A DNA stretch of 64,000 bases from Sphagnum compactum (taxonomy: Eukaryota; Bryophyta; Sphagnopsida; Sphagnales): contig OZ234494.1 of NCBI GenBank assembly GCA_965153455.1, positions 3,348,001 to 3,412,000 on the forward strand, in the 5' to 3' direction. Below, piece by piece: positions 1-16,100 of this stretch (position 1 is the first letter of the stretch; every line of letters begins with the position of its first letter). The translations under genes and the position numbers were made by a program. Under the pieces are notes generated by a model that saw only the letters and a program-made list of their open reading frames with translations, was not told where the DNA came from and made no database searches.

Positions 1-750
1 GTTTTGAAAGCAAATGGGTTGGAAATGTTTATATACATTGTTGAAATAAATTGAAGGTTCAAGAAGTTTTCTCGTTTTGAAAACAAAGTGGTTGAAAAAA
101 AGTTCTTCTATACATGTATTTTTTGTGAAGAGAAGATTGTGAGTTTTGAACACATGATGATGATTTTAAAAATATTTCAAAACTTAGCATGAGATAGCAA
201 AGGAAAGCCTAAATACAAAAGACAACTTTACAAATAATTTTAATACATTTGATATTGTGTTGTTGGCTTGGGTATATTAAAATTTGTATAAGGTCACCAC
301 CCATCCTTATGTGATGTACTATTTTAAGTTGAAGTGTGCATAATTTCAAATTTCTTATGGAACATTTAATTTAATTTTTAACAATGAATAATTTTTTTTA
401 GAAAAAACAAAAATCATTCTTAAAAAATGAGTAACTTTTGCTCCATTGGTTTAAAAATTGCAAGATGACAAATTGTGCACATTGTCTCAACAAGGATTTT
501 TAAACAATAATAATACCAAAAGCACAATCAATGAACCTTCATCATTTGGGGAGGTCACATTAATGGTCACATGGAAACTAAACAATATTTTATGTAATTT
601 AAATAATAATTTAAAATTTAATTTAATTTAAATAATTATTTTTATTTTTATTTTAAATTTAAATTAAATGAATTTATTTTTAATTAATTTAATTTAAATT
701 TGGAACTGGAAATGAAGAACCGCCCAACATTCTTTCTTAGTTCTTTACTC
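1..750. other. AT-rich intergenic DNA
   Basis: The stretch is very AT-rich, with runs of TTTAAATT-type sequence around 600-700. I see no coding potential on either strand. It ends just before the GC-rich repeat array upstream of the ethanolamine-phosphate cytidylyltransferase gene. Confidence 0.6.
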
Positions 751-776
751 ACAAATAAATACACCACATGGCGGGT

Positions 777-1251
777 CCCCGAAAGAATCGCCGGGCGACT
801 GTCCAGCGCAACGAGCGGGTCACCCAATGACTCCCCGGGCAACTGCAGCAAGGTAACGACCGCTGTCGTCGCCCAATGAATCCTCGGGCAAATGCACCAA
901 ACTTCACGACCGGGTCGCTCGCCCCGTGAATCTCCGGCCTCGTGAGCGAGTCACCTGCAGCGTAACGACTTGTGTCGCCCAATGAATCCTCGGCCGACTA
1001 CTGCAGCAGCAACGTAACGACCGGATCGGATCGCCCAATGAACCCTCGGGTCGAAACTGCGGCAGAGAGAGTAACGACCGGATCGGGTCGCCCAATGAAT
1101 CCTCGGGTCAAAACTGCAGCAGAGTGACGACCGACCGGGTCGCCCAATGAATCTTCAGGCAAATGCAGCAGCGTCACGATCGGGTCAGCCGAAGAATCTT
1201 CAGGCGATTCCAGCCACGTAACCGCCGGGTCACCCCATGAATCCCCGGCCG
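777..1251. repeat. GC-rich degenerate tandem array, about 9-10 units
   Basis: An imperfect unit of about 44-57 bases recurs head to tail. Each unit begins near CCCAATGAATCCTCGGG, continues with an ACTGCAGCAG-like part, and ends with GTAACGACCGGGTCG. Units start at roughly 778, 823, 872, 922, 978, 1034, 1091, 1143, 1189 and 1233. The array is much richer in GC and CpG than its surroundings and lies about 450 bases upstream of the start codon of the next gene. Open frames crossing it on the minus strand are by-products of the periodicity and are not called as genes. Confidence 0.85.
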
Positions 1252-1605
1252 CGCTCGCGCTGGCTGCGGCGGCTCCCACCACTGCTCCTCGTGTGCTTGC
1301 GTGTTTGCAGCGTTGCCTCTCCCCCTCCCCCCTGCCGCGTCGCTTCCTTGCTGCTGTGCTTCCTTGTTCTCTTCTGAGATCGGTAGCAGCTGCTGTTGTT
1401 GCTGTTGCAGTTGTTGCTGTTTTTCTTTTGTTGTTTTGGTCAGTTTTGTTTTTGGGTCCTTTTGGAATAGAGTTCTTGAGTGCTTATGTGCAGTACTGAA
1501 TACCAGAATTGGCGTCATGGGCATTGTTATTCACAGCTTGTAGATTGCGGGATTGTTAATATTGTACCGAGTTTCGATTGGGTTTTGTTTGATTTTTTTT
1601 CTTAG

Positions 1606-5184
<3,579 letters not shown>

Positions 5185-6025
5185 GTCATAATGTCCTTGC
5201 TCCAGATGCAGTGCAATTCTAGAGTGATTTTTTTGGCGGATCACCGGATCTGATGTAAAATTTGATAGAGGTCTGTTTTTCTGGACATGATAGTTTAGTT
5301 TGTGGAGGGGGGGAATGTGAGTGTGAGCAGCAGCAGGAAGTTCTAGTGCACACACACCCCCATGACAGCAATGAATAGAACCTGGAGTAGGAGGGTGTTT
5401 CTATAATTGCAATTTATTTTTAGGGATTCATATGTATGTCGTTCTGGGCCATAAAAATCCATTATCGAGGCTCCACTTTTCTATGCACATAATTTGCATC
5501 CCATACGTTGAGCTTGCTCAAATACGATCTAATTCTCAGTGCTGAATTGAGTGTGTCTGTCCACCAGCGTGTTTAATTCTTCCCACTGTAGCTCTTGGAC
5601 ATTTGGGCTGAGTGATTAGGGTTACTAAGTTTACAAAAGAAACAACCTTTATTTTGGTTAGTTCTGTACTTTCTCAAGCATGAAGTGGGTAATTGTGTAC
5701 GGTTTACTCTCTTTGTAACAAACCATTTTTTTTTTCTCCTTGAGCCTTTTGTATGCTGGTCCCGCACGCTTGGAAACAAGCTTTTTCTTGTGGGTCACAT
5801 CATTGTGTTGTTGTCGTGGGTTAAGTCCAACCATCTCTAATAACCGAGTATGAAGAAAGAAGAAAACTAAAAACTACCAAGTTGAAAGTTACAATCTTAT
5901 ATGTCAATCAATATTTGGTATTCTCCTTGTACCAAGAAGTGAAGGCAAAAACAAAACATCTACCATACTTCCATGGAACACAATGTATTTTTCTCTCAAC
6001 ATCAAATATCATCTCCTTCACCATT
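5185..6025. other. 3' flank of the cytidylyltransferase gene and intergenic DNA
   Basis: The first few hundred bases after the stop at 5184 probably hold the 3' untranslated region. No further gene is recognisable on either strand. Confidence 0.5.
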
Positions 6026-6026
6026 A

Positions 6027-6270
6027 GTCCTCCTCCTAATCTCCAGTAAAACAAACAAGACAAAATGAGAGAATGAAAAACCCACGCAAGAGGAGAAAAA
6101 AATGAAGTCCTCCTCCTAATCTCCAATAAAACAAACAAGACAAAAATGAGAGAATGAAAAAGCCCACACAAGAGGAGAAAAAAATGAAGTCCTCCTCCTA
6201 ATCTCCAATAAAACAAACAAGACAAAAATGAGAGAATGTAAAACCCACACAAGAGGAGAGAGAAAATGAA
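6027..6270. repeat. Three-copy tandem repeat, unit about 80-82 bases
   Basis: The unit begins GTCCTCCTCCTAATCTCC and continues through AAACAAACAAGACAAAA and AGAGGAGAAAAAAATGAA. Copies start at 6027, 6107 and 6189 and differ by only a few bases. The open frames seen on the minus strand here (about 5908-6331) simply read the repeat and are not called as genes. Confidence 0.9.
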
Positions 6271-7504
6271 GAAATGATGGTATCCTCTCACCCACACAAG
6301 TTCCCCCATCATTTAGAAAACAAAAAAGCATGTCATCTTTTCTTACTTACAAAGTAGGTTTTTAGGGTTCTCAATGAAACCAAACCATGGGATCTAAATT
6401 AACTATAAATAAAATTCTAAAACAACATACATGTATAATTCCTCCTCTCAAGTGTTTATACGATTATAACAAGAATACAAAAACCCAATCAAACCCTTGG
6501 TTGCATCTTCCAAGAAACAAAGGAAAGTCCAAGTCCTTGGTTGCAATAATGGAAGGGATGGTCTAGGACTTGGGTGTATCTCTCAAAATATTGTGATGAT
6601 TGCACATGTAGAGTGCATGAAATCCAAATTGTTGTAATCATGGGAGTTGGATCACACAAGCCCACTTTGCATTACCTCCATGAAGTTTTAAACCACAATT
6701 GTCATCTTTTCGGTGCCAATCACATTTAGGTAATGAATTGTTTTTATCTTGTTCAAATTTGTTTTAGCTTGAATTGAATTGTGCCCATGGCCATGCATTT
6801 CTTTTAAGTTGCAAGGATTGGTGTGAGGACTAACTCTAATATATATATATATATAATTTTTTTTTTAATTTTTTCTTTTCTTAGCTTGGTTATGTGGGTT
6901 TAAACTATTGCAAGCTACCATGTTATTGCAATTGCACTAGTAATAATGGAGACACGTTTTCTTAGTGTTCAACATGAGTAAACCGCATTGTAAAATTTTA
7001 CAAGCCAAATTTGGTGTTGCCAACCTCTACATACACAAGTACCTAAATGATCACACCATAGTTCTAAGATTATGGATGACTATTAGGAACATTGTGTTTT
7101 CATTATTTTGGAGATAAAATTTTAGTGATGATGGTTAGATCAAAAATTGGTTTAAAGGGAATGACTATAAGTTCTTATACTATTTTGTCCTACCAAAAAT
7201 ATGTTTTGTTTTGGAATTTGCTTTGAGATGTCTTTTCAAATTTGTCTCTTTTGAAAACTATATATATATATATTTTTTTCTCAACACCATAATCATGAAA
7301 ATGATGAACAAATTTTCAATGTTTTTTTTTTGGTAGCAATTTGCATCTTATTTCAATCAAATTGAATTTGAATTGGGATTTAATCATATTGGAATTTGAT
7401 TCATTCGAATCAAGAATTTGAATTCAATGCGATGTCATTCAGTATTTTCATTCAAGTGAAACTTCATTTCCCAATTTATTTATTTTTCATCAAAAAGTAT
7501 CATA
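6271..7504. other. AT-rich intergenic DNA
   Basis: The stretch holds short AT microsatellites near 6839-6857 and 7260-7270 and no convincing coding potential. Confidence 0.5.
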
Positions 7505-7735
7505 AGGCAAAAGAAGAATTAGGGAAACTCGAATATTTCACCATGCAAAAATATAGTCTTCCAAAAATCCTCTAAAAGAAACCCAAATCCCTTCAAAGAT
7601 ATTATAACTCTATAACAACTAATCTCAAGTTTCAACACGAGCCAAAATATCATCTTTCCAAAAATCCTCATATAAAACTAGACCCATTATTACATAAGGG
7701 CCAAAATCCCTGAAGCTACTACAACACTCTACAAC
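7505..7735. repeat. Dispersed repeat, copy 1 (second copy at 23695-23955)
   Basis: The segment starts AAGGCAAAAGAAGAATTA and contains AACTAATCTCAAGTTTCAAC. It matches 23695-23955 in the same orientation along its whole length, with scattered substitutions and small indels. I see no coding sequence. It may be an unclassified non-autonomous transposable element or an LTR fragment. Confidence 0.75.
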
Positions 7736-7778
7736 GAATCTGAGCACAATATCCTTGCCTTGGTAGGCGAGGCCAATA

Positions 7779-7818
7779 CGGGTTTTGGGTTTTAGGGTTT
7801 TTTAGGGTTTAGGGTTTA
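7779..7818 (+). repeat. Interstitial telomere-like TTTAGGG motifs
   Basis: Several TTTAGGG-type heptamers lie together, matching the plant telomere repeat and the telo-box promoter motif. Similar short clusters occur at 9613-9634, 9913-9930, about 41090-41104 and 50290-50307. Confidence 0.8.
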
Positions 7819-7819
7819 T

Positions 7820-9062
7820 GCTAAAGGTTTATGGAAGACAGAAGGGTATAAGCTATCAGACAACAATTCCAAAGCTTTTAAAGGTGGTGTCACTACGGCT
7901 TCAATTCATGCACAAAGGACAACGTTTTCTTACAAGGAAGTAGTAGGCACTTGCTCAACCTGGCACTTGTACATCCATCGGGCCCAAGTTGGAACACCTG
8001 ACTGCAACCGCTTCACATGAGAAATCAGAAGAATTGATGTCTGAGAATGTGTTGCCAAAGGAGCAAACCTCAACTCCTCTCATGTCTGACTTGGAGAAGG
8101 GCAGGCAAGGTTTTGCACCTGAAGACGCTGAAGTTGCTGTTTCCAAAGAAGTCACTGAAGAGGCTACAATGACTCCTATCAGCACAGATCTGACAAAAGC
8201 ACAGCCTTTGCTGGACAACAGATCACTCTTTGGCCCTTCTTACCAGTTCTGAGGCAACGGCAGCAGCTCTGATAGTGGAGGCTTCAGACACAAATGTGAT
8301 GGCCACTTCAAATGATGACTCAGACACTTGCAGCTTGCATGAGTCAGATGAGGAGACTCTTGTGGCAGCTGAAATGAGAGAAAGTGCAGATGCGAAAGAT
8401 GAAGCAAAAGACTCTATGGCAGACAACAACAAACATACTGCTGCCAGTGATGATTGCAAGTCATCAGACTATAACACAATGCTTTCAGCAGAAGGTCCTT
8501 TCTTTCATCTTGATAATGCACCTGGATCAGTTTCCACCACTGTTGCAGTGACCCCTTTCAAGGATGGAAAGGGTCCTCCACTCAATGGGCTTCCAGTGAG
8601 TCTACCTCTATTGTCTGACAATGTTACAAACACAGTTGCAGTGACACCAATGCACAGATCCCTGCCACCTTTGGCTCCTCTCCCCCTGGTGAGATTCATG
8701 AGCCCACAAACATATTATGCCTCTGCACCAACCAGGCATGCCCATTGTGCCCATCTTTGTACCTCCTTACCATTTTAGATTGCCAATGCTTGATGGGTTA
8801 CAGACATCATCACTGCTGGAAATGGTCCACACATGGCTCCTGTACCTTTTGCACCATTTTGCAGTGTGCCCATAAACCTGAATGCAGAGGAATTTCATCC
8901 TGGTACATGTGGCAGCAATCTCAGAGTCCGCTGACATTCCCACCCATCCCTGCTTATTCTCCAATCCCAGAAATAGTAGCAGATACTGATGAAAACGTTT
9001 CACAGCAACAACATGCAGGTGCAGCAGCAGCAGCAGATACTGAGAAACAACTAGAGCAATGA
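7820..9062 (+). pseudogene. Frameshifted relic, probably C-terminal part of a TSS/REC (CLU-related) protein
   Basis: Protein-like sequence runs through this region but changes frame at least four times. Pieces include about 7820-7950, 7960-8225, 8230-8735, 8738-8795, 8796-8935 and 8936-9062. Near 7930-7975, frame changes give YKEV followed by ALAQPGT, resembling the YKEVALAPPGT motif of plant TSS/REC proteins (TPR proteins related to CLU). Near 8880-8915 the text NAEEFHPG resembles the NAxEFVPG motif near the C-terminus of the same family. Between them is an acidic Ser/Glu/Asp-rich region typical of such tails. No intron explains the shifts, so I call it a pseudogene. An AATAAA lies at 9121-9126, followed by a short A run. 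The family assignment is inference from two short motifs; the broken state is seen directly. Confidence 0.5.
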
Positions 9063-10122
9063 GAGTGCAAAAACAAGCAGCAATAAATAGTGCTCGTCTG
9101 AGGATCAGTCTTCCAATTTGAATAAAGGTCATTCAAAAAAAGGATTGCGTCAGAGAACATATTGCTTGGACCTAACTTCTTGATGAATGTGCAATCAAAG
9201 TACCTGGAGAAGATTTGTACATCTCTGTGCAAACTTGAGACCAGCACAACGATTCAGGGCACAAATTTGCATTTTACTTGCATGGCAGCATTTTAAAAGT
9301 GCTTGAAGAAGACCATGGCAGATGGAATGTTGGCCATCCATGTACCCTCTCCACAATTTCCCCCTACTTTGGGGGACTGTGATTTCTTGCCCACTCATTC
9401 TGCACATTCACCTAAACCCTAGGCATGTCTTGGGAGCAAGATTGGAACCTGTGAAACTTGTTGCCACGCGTCACAGAAGAACGTCGATGATGCTCACATG
9501 AATGTCCCCAGTTCTGCTTATCACTTTCCTGCTTATGCAACTCCATATGTGGCTAATAAGCTTCATAAGCAAAACCCCACATACAAGAGCTCATACATGA
9601 AGAAGACATCGACCTAAACCCTAAACCCTAAACCAAGACCGCACAGAATACCCTCATGAGAGCTTCCAGTTCCCTCATGAAAATAACTTTCAAAACTATG
9701 AGTGTGAGGCAAAACCTAAGAGAAGGAAAGATCACACGAGGATTCGCTTTCCAAGCTCCGGAGAAGAACCTGGATGGACTTCCGGAGAGCTTAGATAGAC
9801 CTGGTCTTCTGAAGCTACCAGATTGCCGCCACTGACCTCAAGCTGCACCTGGTTGTTGATGTGTGGAGAGAGAGAGAGAAGCTAGCTGTGGAGAGCGAGG
9901 CAAGGTCCCTAGAAACCCTAAACCCTAAACTCAGACACACACACACACACACACACACAAACTGCATGGAAGCCTTCCGGCGACGATGATTGTGCACGGA
10001 AGCAGAGGAAGGATGCGCGCGAGGGATAGACGCTCGATCACAAGAGTTTATCCGGGGACACACAACGTCTGTCTGACGAGGGTCTTTTTTATTGGGAGGT
10101 TTTTCAGCTGGAATTAGGAGCA
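9063..10122. other. Intergenic region and promoter/leader of the GCP5 gene
   Basis: It holds telomere-like AAACCCTA clusters at 9613-9634 and 9913-9930 and a (CA)n tract at about 9938-9959. A possibly coding stretch in one frame (about 9480-9615) may be a further piece of the upstream relic. No intact gene is visible. The clusters and the CA tract lie within 510 bases of the GCP5 start codon. Confidence 0.5.
9613..9634 (-). promoter_or_regulatory. Telo-box-like AAACCCTA cluster
   Basis: Three CCTAAAC heptamers lie about 490 bases upstream of the GCP5 start codon. A second cluster follows at 9913-9930. In plants this motif is a known promoter element of growth-related genes; a regulatory role here is inference. 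Confidence 0.4.
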
Positions 10123-13100
10123 ATGGCGATGGAGGACAGGAAATTCTCTGGAGCAATGACGATGGAAGACAGGAATTATCGTTTGCGTTTAGCGTTGCCT
10201 GAGCTCTCGCAGCCCTTCCTCGGGCACTGGCTTTCTCCTCTCCACCAGGACTCGTACCTTAACAACAAGCTTGACAATGCGGGATTTGACATGGACCGGC
10301 AATTTTCTAGCAGCTGGTTTTCTTCAGACCCTGGAGATACTCCATCCTATGCGTCTCCTGTTGAGAGTGAAGAGAGGAGATGTCGTGAAGATGTCAAGAG
10401 CGATTGCAAGGTCCAAGTTCCTGAGATTAGGGTTTCTGTTTCAGAAGCTGAAGGCAGGAAGAGGAATGGCTATGTGTTTCACAGGTAAAAATACTTCTGG
10501 ATGTGCACACTCTGTTGTTCTGAATTTCCAATTTCCAAGGTCTCGGTGTCTGGATAGGATTCAAGGTCTGTAAATGCATGCTTCATTGCAAAAAAAGTCT
10601 GATAATTGAATGTATGCCTCAGATATACAGATGAGTTTCTGGAGTTACAAGGTGATGGGAATGATTGTGTTCCAACAGAGGCGGAAGCTCAGCATGAGAA
10701 GATGGAGCAGAAGAAACAGGTTGTGGAAATGTGGCTACATGTGGGAAAAATGCCTGCAGGACAGCCAAAGCTGCGGCCGTGGGAGCTTTCACATGAGCTG
10801 GAACAGATGCTCCAGCAGATGGTGTTGCCTCAGGCTCTTGATGAGGTGCAGCTTGGAAAGCATGAATTGCTGAGTGGAGGGGCTCTTTTGGATGATGCAG
10901 CAGGCAACAAGGAGTTGAGAATTCCATTACAGCCAAGCTCCAGAGCCATCCTGGTAAGTCTTTATTCTAGTGAACTTCTAACAGTCAAGAAGAGCACATG
11001 ACTATCCTGAAATTTTGCTGGTGTTCTGCCTTGAAATCTGACTTCTTTTTTCTGGATCAATGGTGCTCACAGAGTTCTTAGGTTTGGCTCATTGTAGGAA
11101 AGAGACCTTGTCAGAGATGCTATTTATGCTCTCCAAGGCATCCCAACAGCTGTTGCCCATCTAGAGCACCTGGCTACAACATTCTCTGAAACCTCAGCAG
11201 ATCGAACCTCTCATAGCCTTCAAACTTTATGGTTGCGTTCGTCAAGCACAACAGCACTTGGGAAAGTGCTTGCAGAGTTTGCACAGGCTGGGCACCTTGC
11301 CTGCCAGCTTGAGGCTTTTGTCAGTTTTTTCTTGGATGAGGATCAACGGGACAGTGCCTTTCTGTTTCAAAAGGACAGCTTGGAAAAAAAATCATCCAGA
11401 ACCATGAGGAGAAAGAGAAAACGGCAGAATTTCAGGTCCAATGTGGAGCTCCAGCCTAAGTATGAAACCATCCAAGGGAATCAACCTGTGGATGGAGGTG
11501 GGACCTCACCTCACTGTCTTGTGAATCAAGCTTTTGCAGGAGCAGTAAGAACCATCATGCAGGGGAAGCTAGCATCCTTGAACACATTGGGAGCATCAGT
11601 TGTGGATCGTAGGCAAAACACAGTTTCTGGATGGGCAGGTGGAGAGTTTGTGCAGGTTTCGGAAGACACGGATCCAGGTCTTGTATTTGGATTTGGGTTG
11701 GGCGATATAACACTCCTGGAGTTATACCTGCATACAAGCAGACTAAGAGAACAATTCCAAGCCCTTGCTGCAGTTTGTATGATTGATGGTGGTATTTACT
11801 CTACTGGCAAGTATGATAATAGAGCTGATCCAGAACATGCGACAGAGAGAAGACATGGAGATGAGGGAGCATTGCCACCAGCTGCTGGCAATCAATGTAT
11901 TACTGTGGATTGCGCACCTAAGCCCTTTCCACGAGGAGCAGATTTGTTGACATATTTGTACGAAAAGCTTTCGGTATGCATGAATTCCCAACCAGAGCTG
12001 CACCCATCTCCCATAAAACAACAGACAATGTAAACTTCTGCATCTAACATGACAGTAATGACAAATTGGGAACATGTATGCAGGAGTCTGATCCTATTTC
12101 TTTGGAGCTATTACGGTTTCTGTTTGAGCGGGCATGCAGACCATATGCAGGATTCATCCAACTGTGGCTGTATCATGCCACAGTAGAAGATCCTTTTGAA
12201 GAGTTCATAGTGAAGTGTGCAGAAGGCAATGGCATGCTGCTTTCACCTCCTTCCACTGCTTCTGGACTAGTCAGTAAACAGACTTGTATGTCAACTTTCC
12301 AGGTATGTATGGAGGGAATGTGATGGAATAGTATTAACACCGTAGCAGTCTTTTTCCTTCAATCAAGAGAAGACATGGAATCAGAGTCTTGTAGTGGATT
12401 GCAGGTTCGCACTGGTGTATCAGTGCCTAGTTTCCTGGAAGCTGTGTGCACACCTCTTCTGCGAGCTGGTCAGCAACTTCAGGTGCTTTCAAAACTGCTA
12501 GAGACTCACCAGTTTGCTCCGCATGTGGCCAACTTTCCCCTTTTGCCCACGGGTGGGTCCCAACATCCGTCTTCATGTTCCTCTACCATTGGTTCCGAGT
12601 TTCTCAACGATGAAAGCTCTGTTTTGACTCCAATTCTCCACTTTAGCAAGCTGAAGCTGCAGCATGTTGTACAGCAGCGAGAGATCCGAAGGCAAGTCAT
12701 GATGGAGCGGTATGACCGTCTTTTTGCTGATCTTGCCCAATCATGCCTGCCTGGGGAACAGGGTGAGAAAGACAGATTGTGGCAAATTGTGCAATTTCCG
12801 ACTGTGCCAAAGAACAAGCTTTCTCAGAAAATCAGTGACAAAACAGAACAAAGCATTGACATGCTTTTGGACAGACCACTGAAATCTAAACAGAAAATGG
12901 ATGCCAGGATTCTGTAAGTGAGCTCTATCAACTGATACTGTAAGGCAGTGTTGAGAAACAGTTGATGCAAAAAGAGTTGTTCAATGAGCATGCTTGCTGT
13001 GCACTGCATGAACTAATGCGCAGTCACAGACAGGGATGGAGTTGGAACAATTGTATTAGAAAGGAAGGACTGCTCATTTTTTACTACTGTCTTGGAAAAC

Positions 13101-16100
13101 TTGGACATGGGTGTAGGTAAAGCATCCTCAAGAGAGCATGCATGGTGCCTTAGCTTGTCTGATTGTAGCTTTCTGAAGGAAAACTTATTGTCTCGTTCAG
13201 AGCTTCAGCTGCATTGAGGGTGGAGAAGCGAGCAGATGAAGATGTGCAGGCAGGCATCACTCAGGAAAATTCAGATATCATTTGTGTGAGTGTGGAAACG
13301 CCAAGAACATCATCAGCATCCCAGCATACAGAAAATAAAAAAACCTTGGTCCTGAGCATTGGTTTTCATGACAAGCTGTCCCATTGTTCTTATCCTGATG
13401 CCAGAGCATCATTGATATCTGATTTCCGAAGGGGCACAAGCTGGCCCCTATGTGGACTTCCATCCAATCCCTTTCTTCCCTCCAACAAAACTCATACTTC
13501 CACTCATGCTTACACTCATACTGTGTTCCATGACAAAGACCGGCATTGGGACATTGCCATGCATTGGGGAGATCCAATGCGCTTTTTTCCTTCTGAAAGC
13601 TCTCTGTTTGATGGAATGGAGGGGTTTGTAGAAGACAAGAGTGGTCCCATTTCATGCCATGGGGTTGCGACTGTCAGACCTGATTGGTTCACAAGATTAG
13701 AAGAGTCATTTCACTACCAGCTTTTTCGAGGCCTGGATGCACAGATTTTGCAAGAGCAATTTGGAAATCTGGGGTTTGAAAGTGACAGGGAGGATGTTGG
13801 GGATCACAATCCCTATTGCACTATGAGCAAAGACTGGGCAAATTATAGGTCCCCTGGAAGCTTAACTCCATTGCTTGAGAGAAATTCATGGAGACATTTA
13901 CAACCAAACCCAGGTAGGTCAATTCAATGACTATTGTTAGGACATGAAATGATTCCTCACTCTTGAAGTTCAGTTGATTGATTATTGATCAAGGCTACTG
14001 TTGCACAGACCCATGAATGCAACTTGGTTTTCAACCTCCTTACACTGTCCATGCACTCTTGGACTCATTTACCAATCTGCATCTGAACTGTCTGTAGAGT
14101 GGGAAGAAGTTGTGGAGAGTGCAGCTGTGGATGCTTATGAAAATTGCTATTTTGTCGAGGAGTGTGTTTCACCAAAAGGAGAGAATATCAAATTGATGAA
14201 CCCCCATGATGAGACAGATTCACTTGGAGGGTTGGGTGTTATTAATACTAGTGGGAAAAGTGTGGATCCATCCCTATTTGGTTTGCTCCAGAGTGGCAGA
14301 GACAGCTGTGGAAAGTCATGTGAGACAATTGCAGAATCTTTGGATACACTTTCTGCTCCCAAAGAGATAATGCCTTCTGAAGACAGTAAGTTGCTTGATT
14401 CAATGGATAATCATCATAAAACAACAAAATCAAGTGCGGAAACAGATACCATTGCATCAAGTGAAAGCATGGGAGCTGCCTCTGCTGGCTCAGGGGGCTC
14501 AGGAAGAGGTGCTAGCTGGCAGACTTACCTTGGTGCTGGCTCTAGAGAGCATGTAAGGCAGCTGCCTGAAATGCAATATGAAGCAGCCGCAGCATGTGAA
14601 GATGGAGATGACAGTGATGAAGAGATTCCATTGGTGGTTGTGGTTGACCAATGTCTAGTACAAGAAATATTGTCACAGTATCCTCTTTCAGCAACCCATC
14701 TTCTTGGTAGTGCCCAGTTTCCTTACTGTTGTGGGATACTGACCTGGACAGGGCCATGCTAAAATGGGATGATCCTCATAGGTTTGCAGCAGCTTTGAAT
14801 GAGAACACTATCGACATTTTTTATTAGCTAATGCTGGCTGGCATCATGACTGGGTCTTCCTATCACTTTCAGGAATCCGACAGAAACTCAGGTTGCAGGT
14901 GCCTGTATAATTGTCTGCCCCATGTTTGAGCAGATTAGTACATACTTTTCTGCACCCACTGTCAGGAGCTGACAAAACCAGTGGGGAGTAATGGCAGCTA
15001 ATCACAGCAATTCATGATGAAGGTGATGGTTTGATATGTTATGAGTAACACTCACAAGGTTATTGCATTCATTGTTGTCCTGTCTGTTTTGGTTTGGCCA
15101 CAACCCTCACAGCATCTGTTCAGTTTCAATGTTCCTTTGTTTCCTAATTTCTTAACCTACACCAGATATCAACTTGTGAGTATGTTTACAGTTCGGCTGT
15201 TCCAAGAAGGATTGTGTCTCCAAAACCACTATGCTGCTCTGAGGCGTTACTATTTCATGGAAAGAGGGGACTGGGCTGAGTATTTCTTGACTGCCCTTTG
15301 CCAGCATGTGAGTTCTGAATAGTCCTTTCCAGATCTCTCTTTGGGAAGCAGAAAATTTCATTTTAGTTGCCCATTATCTGGCCAGATCTCTAGCTAATGT
15401 CAAGAAACTGAGGCATCTGGAAGCTGGGTTCTCTTCCCCTGGAATTTCAATGTATTTTAAGATTCATGCCACAAAGGAATGAGGGACATTTTATCAGTGT
15501 TAGGCTAAATTATGTACTTGGTTTGCCAGGAATGGGGCCATACAGGAGGTCAGCCTCGTCTTTTGGAGGTGCAGGCCATGCTCGAGACTGCGTTGCAGTC
15601 TTCTTCATGTGAGGGGGATGAGTATGCAGAGAGACTTTATGTGGTTATCCATGATGCATTTGAAGCTAATCCATCATCCTTGCATAAGTCACATCCCCAG
15701 TTCAGCCACAGATCACGAGTTCCTGGCCCATTTGTTAGTCGCAATTGTGAGTGTGACTGTCCACCATTTTCCATTATGCATCGTGTTGCTATATATGTTT
15801 TCAACAAAGTCCTGCTGGAGCTTGACAGGGATCCTGTTTGTTGCTTATTATCTTGATTAGAATTGTGCAATTGGGCCCCATCTCCTTCCTGCCAGCTCCA
15901 CCCCTTAATCTTTGACATGTATCAGATTCAATGCTTGCAAGATGTGTATATACACCAACATGGAATTGACAGGTCTGAGGGCTTTCAGCTAAATCTCTTT
16001 TTGTTCCAAACTGAGAAATGTGAACGGTGTCATGATTATGTGTATGTCAGGTCTTGGTGCATTCGACTGTTTCAAATTGGGTTACAAGGTGGACTGGCCA

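Noticed and set aside
749-1282. Overlapping minus-strand open frames of 63-94 codons
   Set aside because: They run through the GC-rich tandem array. The peptide periodicity follows the DNA repeat, and no start or family similarity supports a gene.
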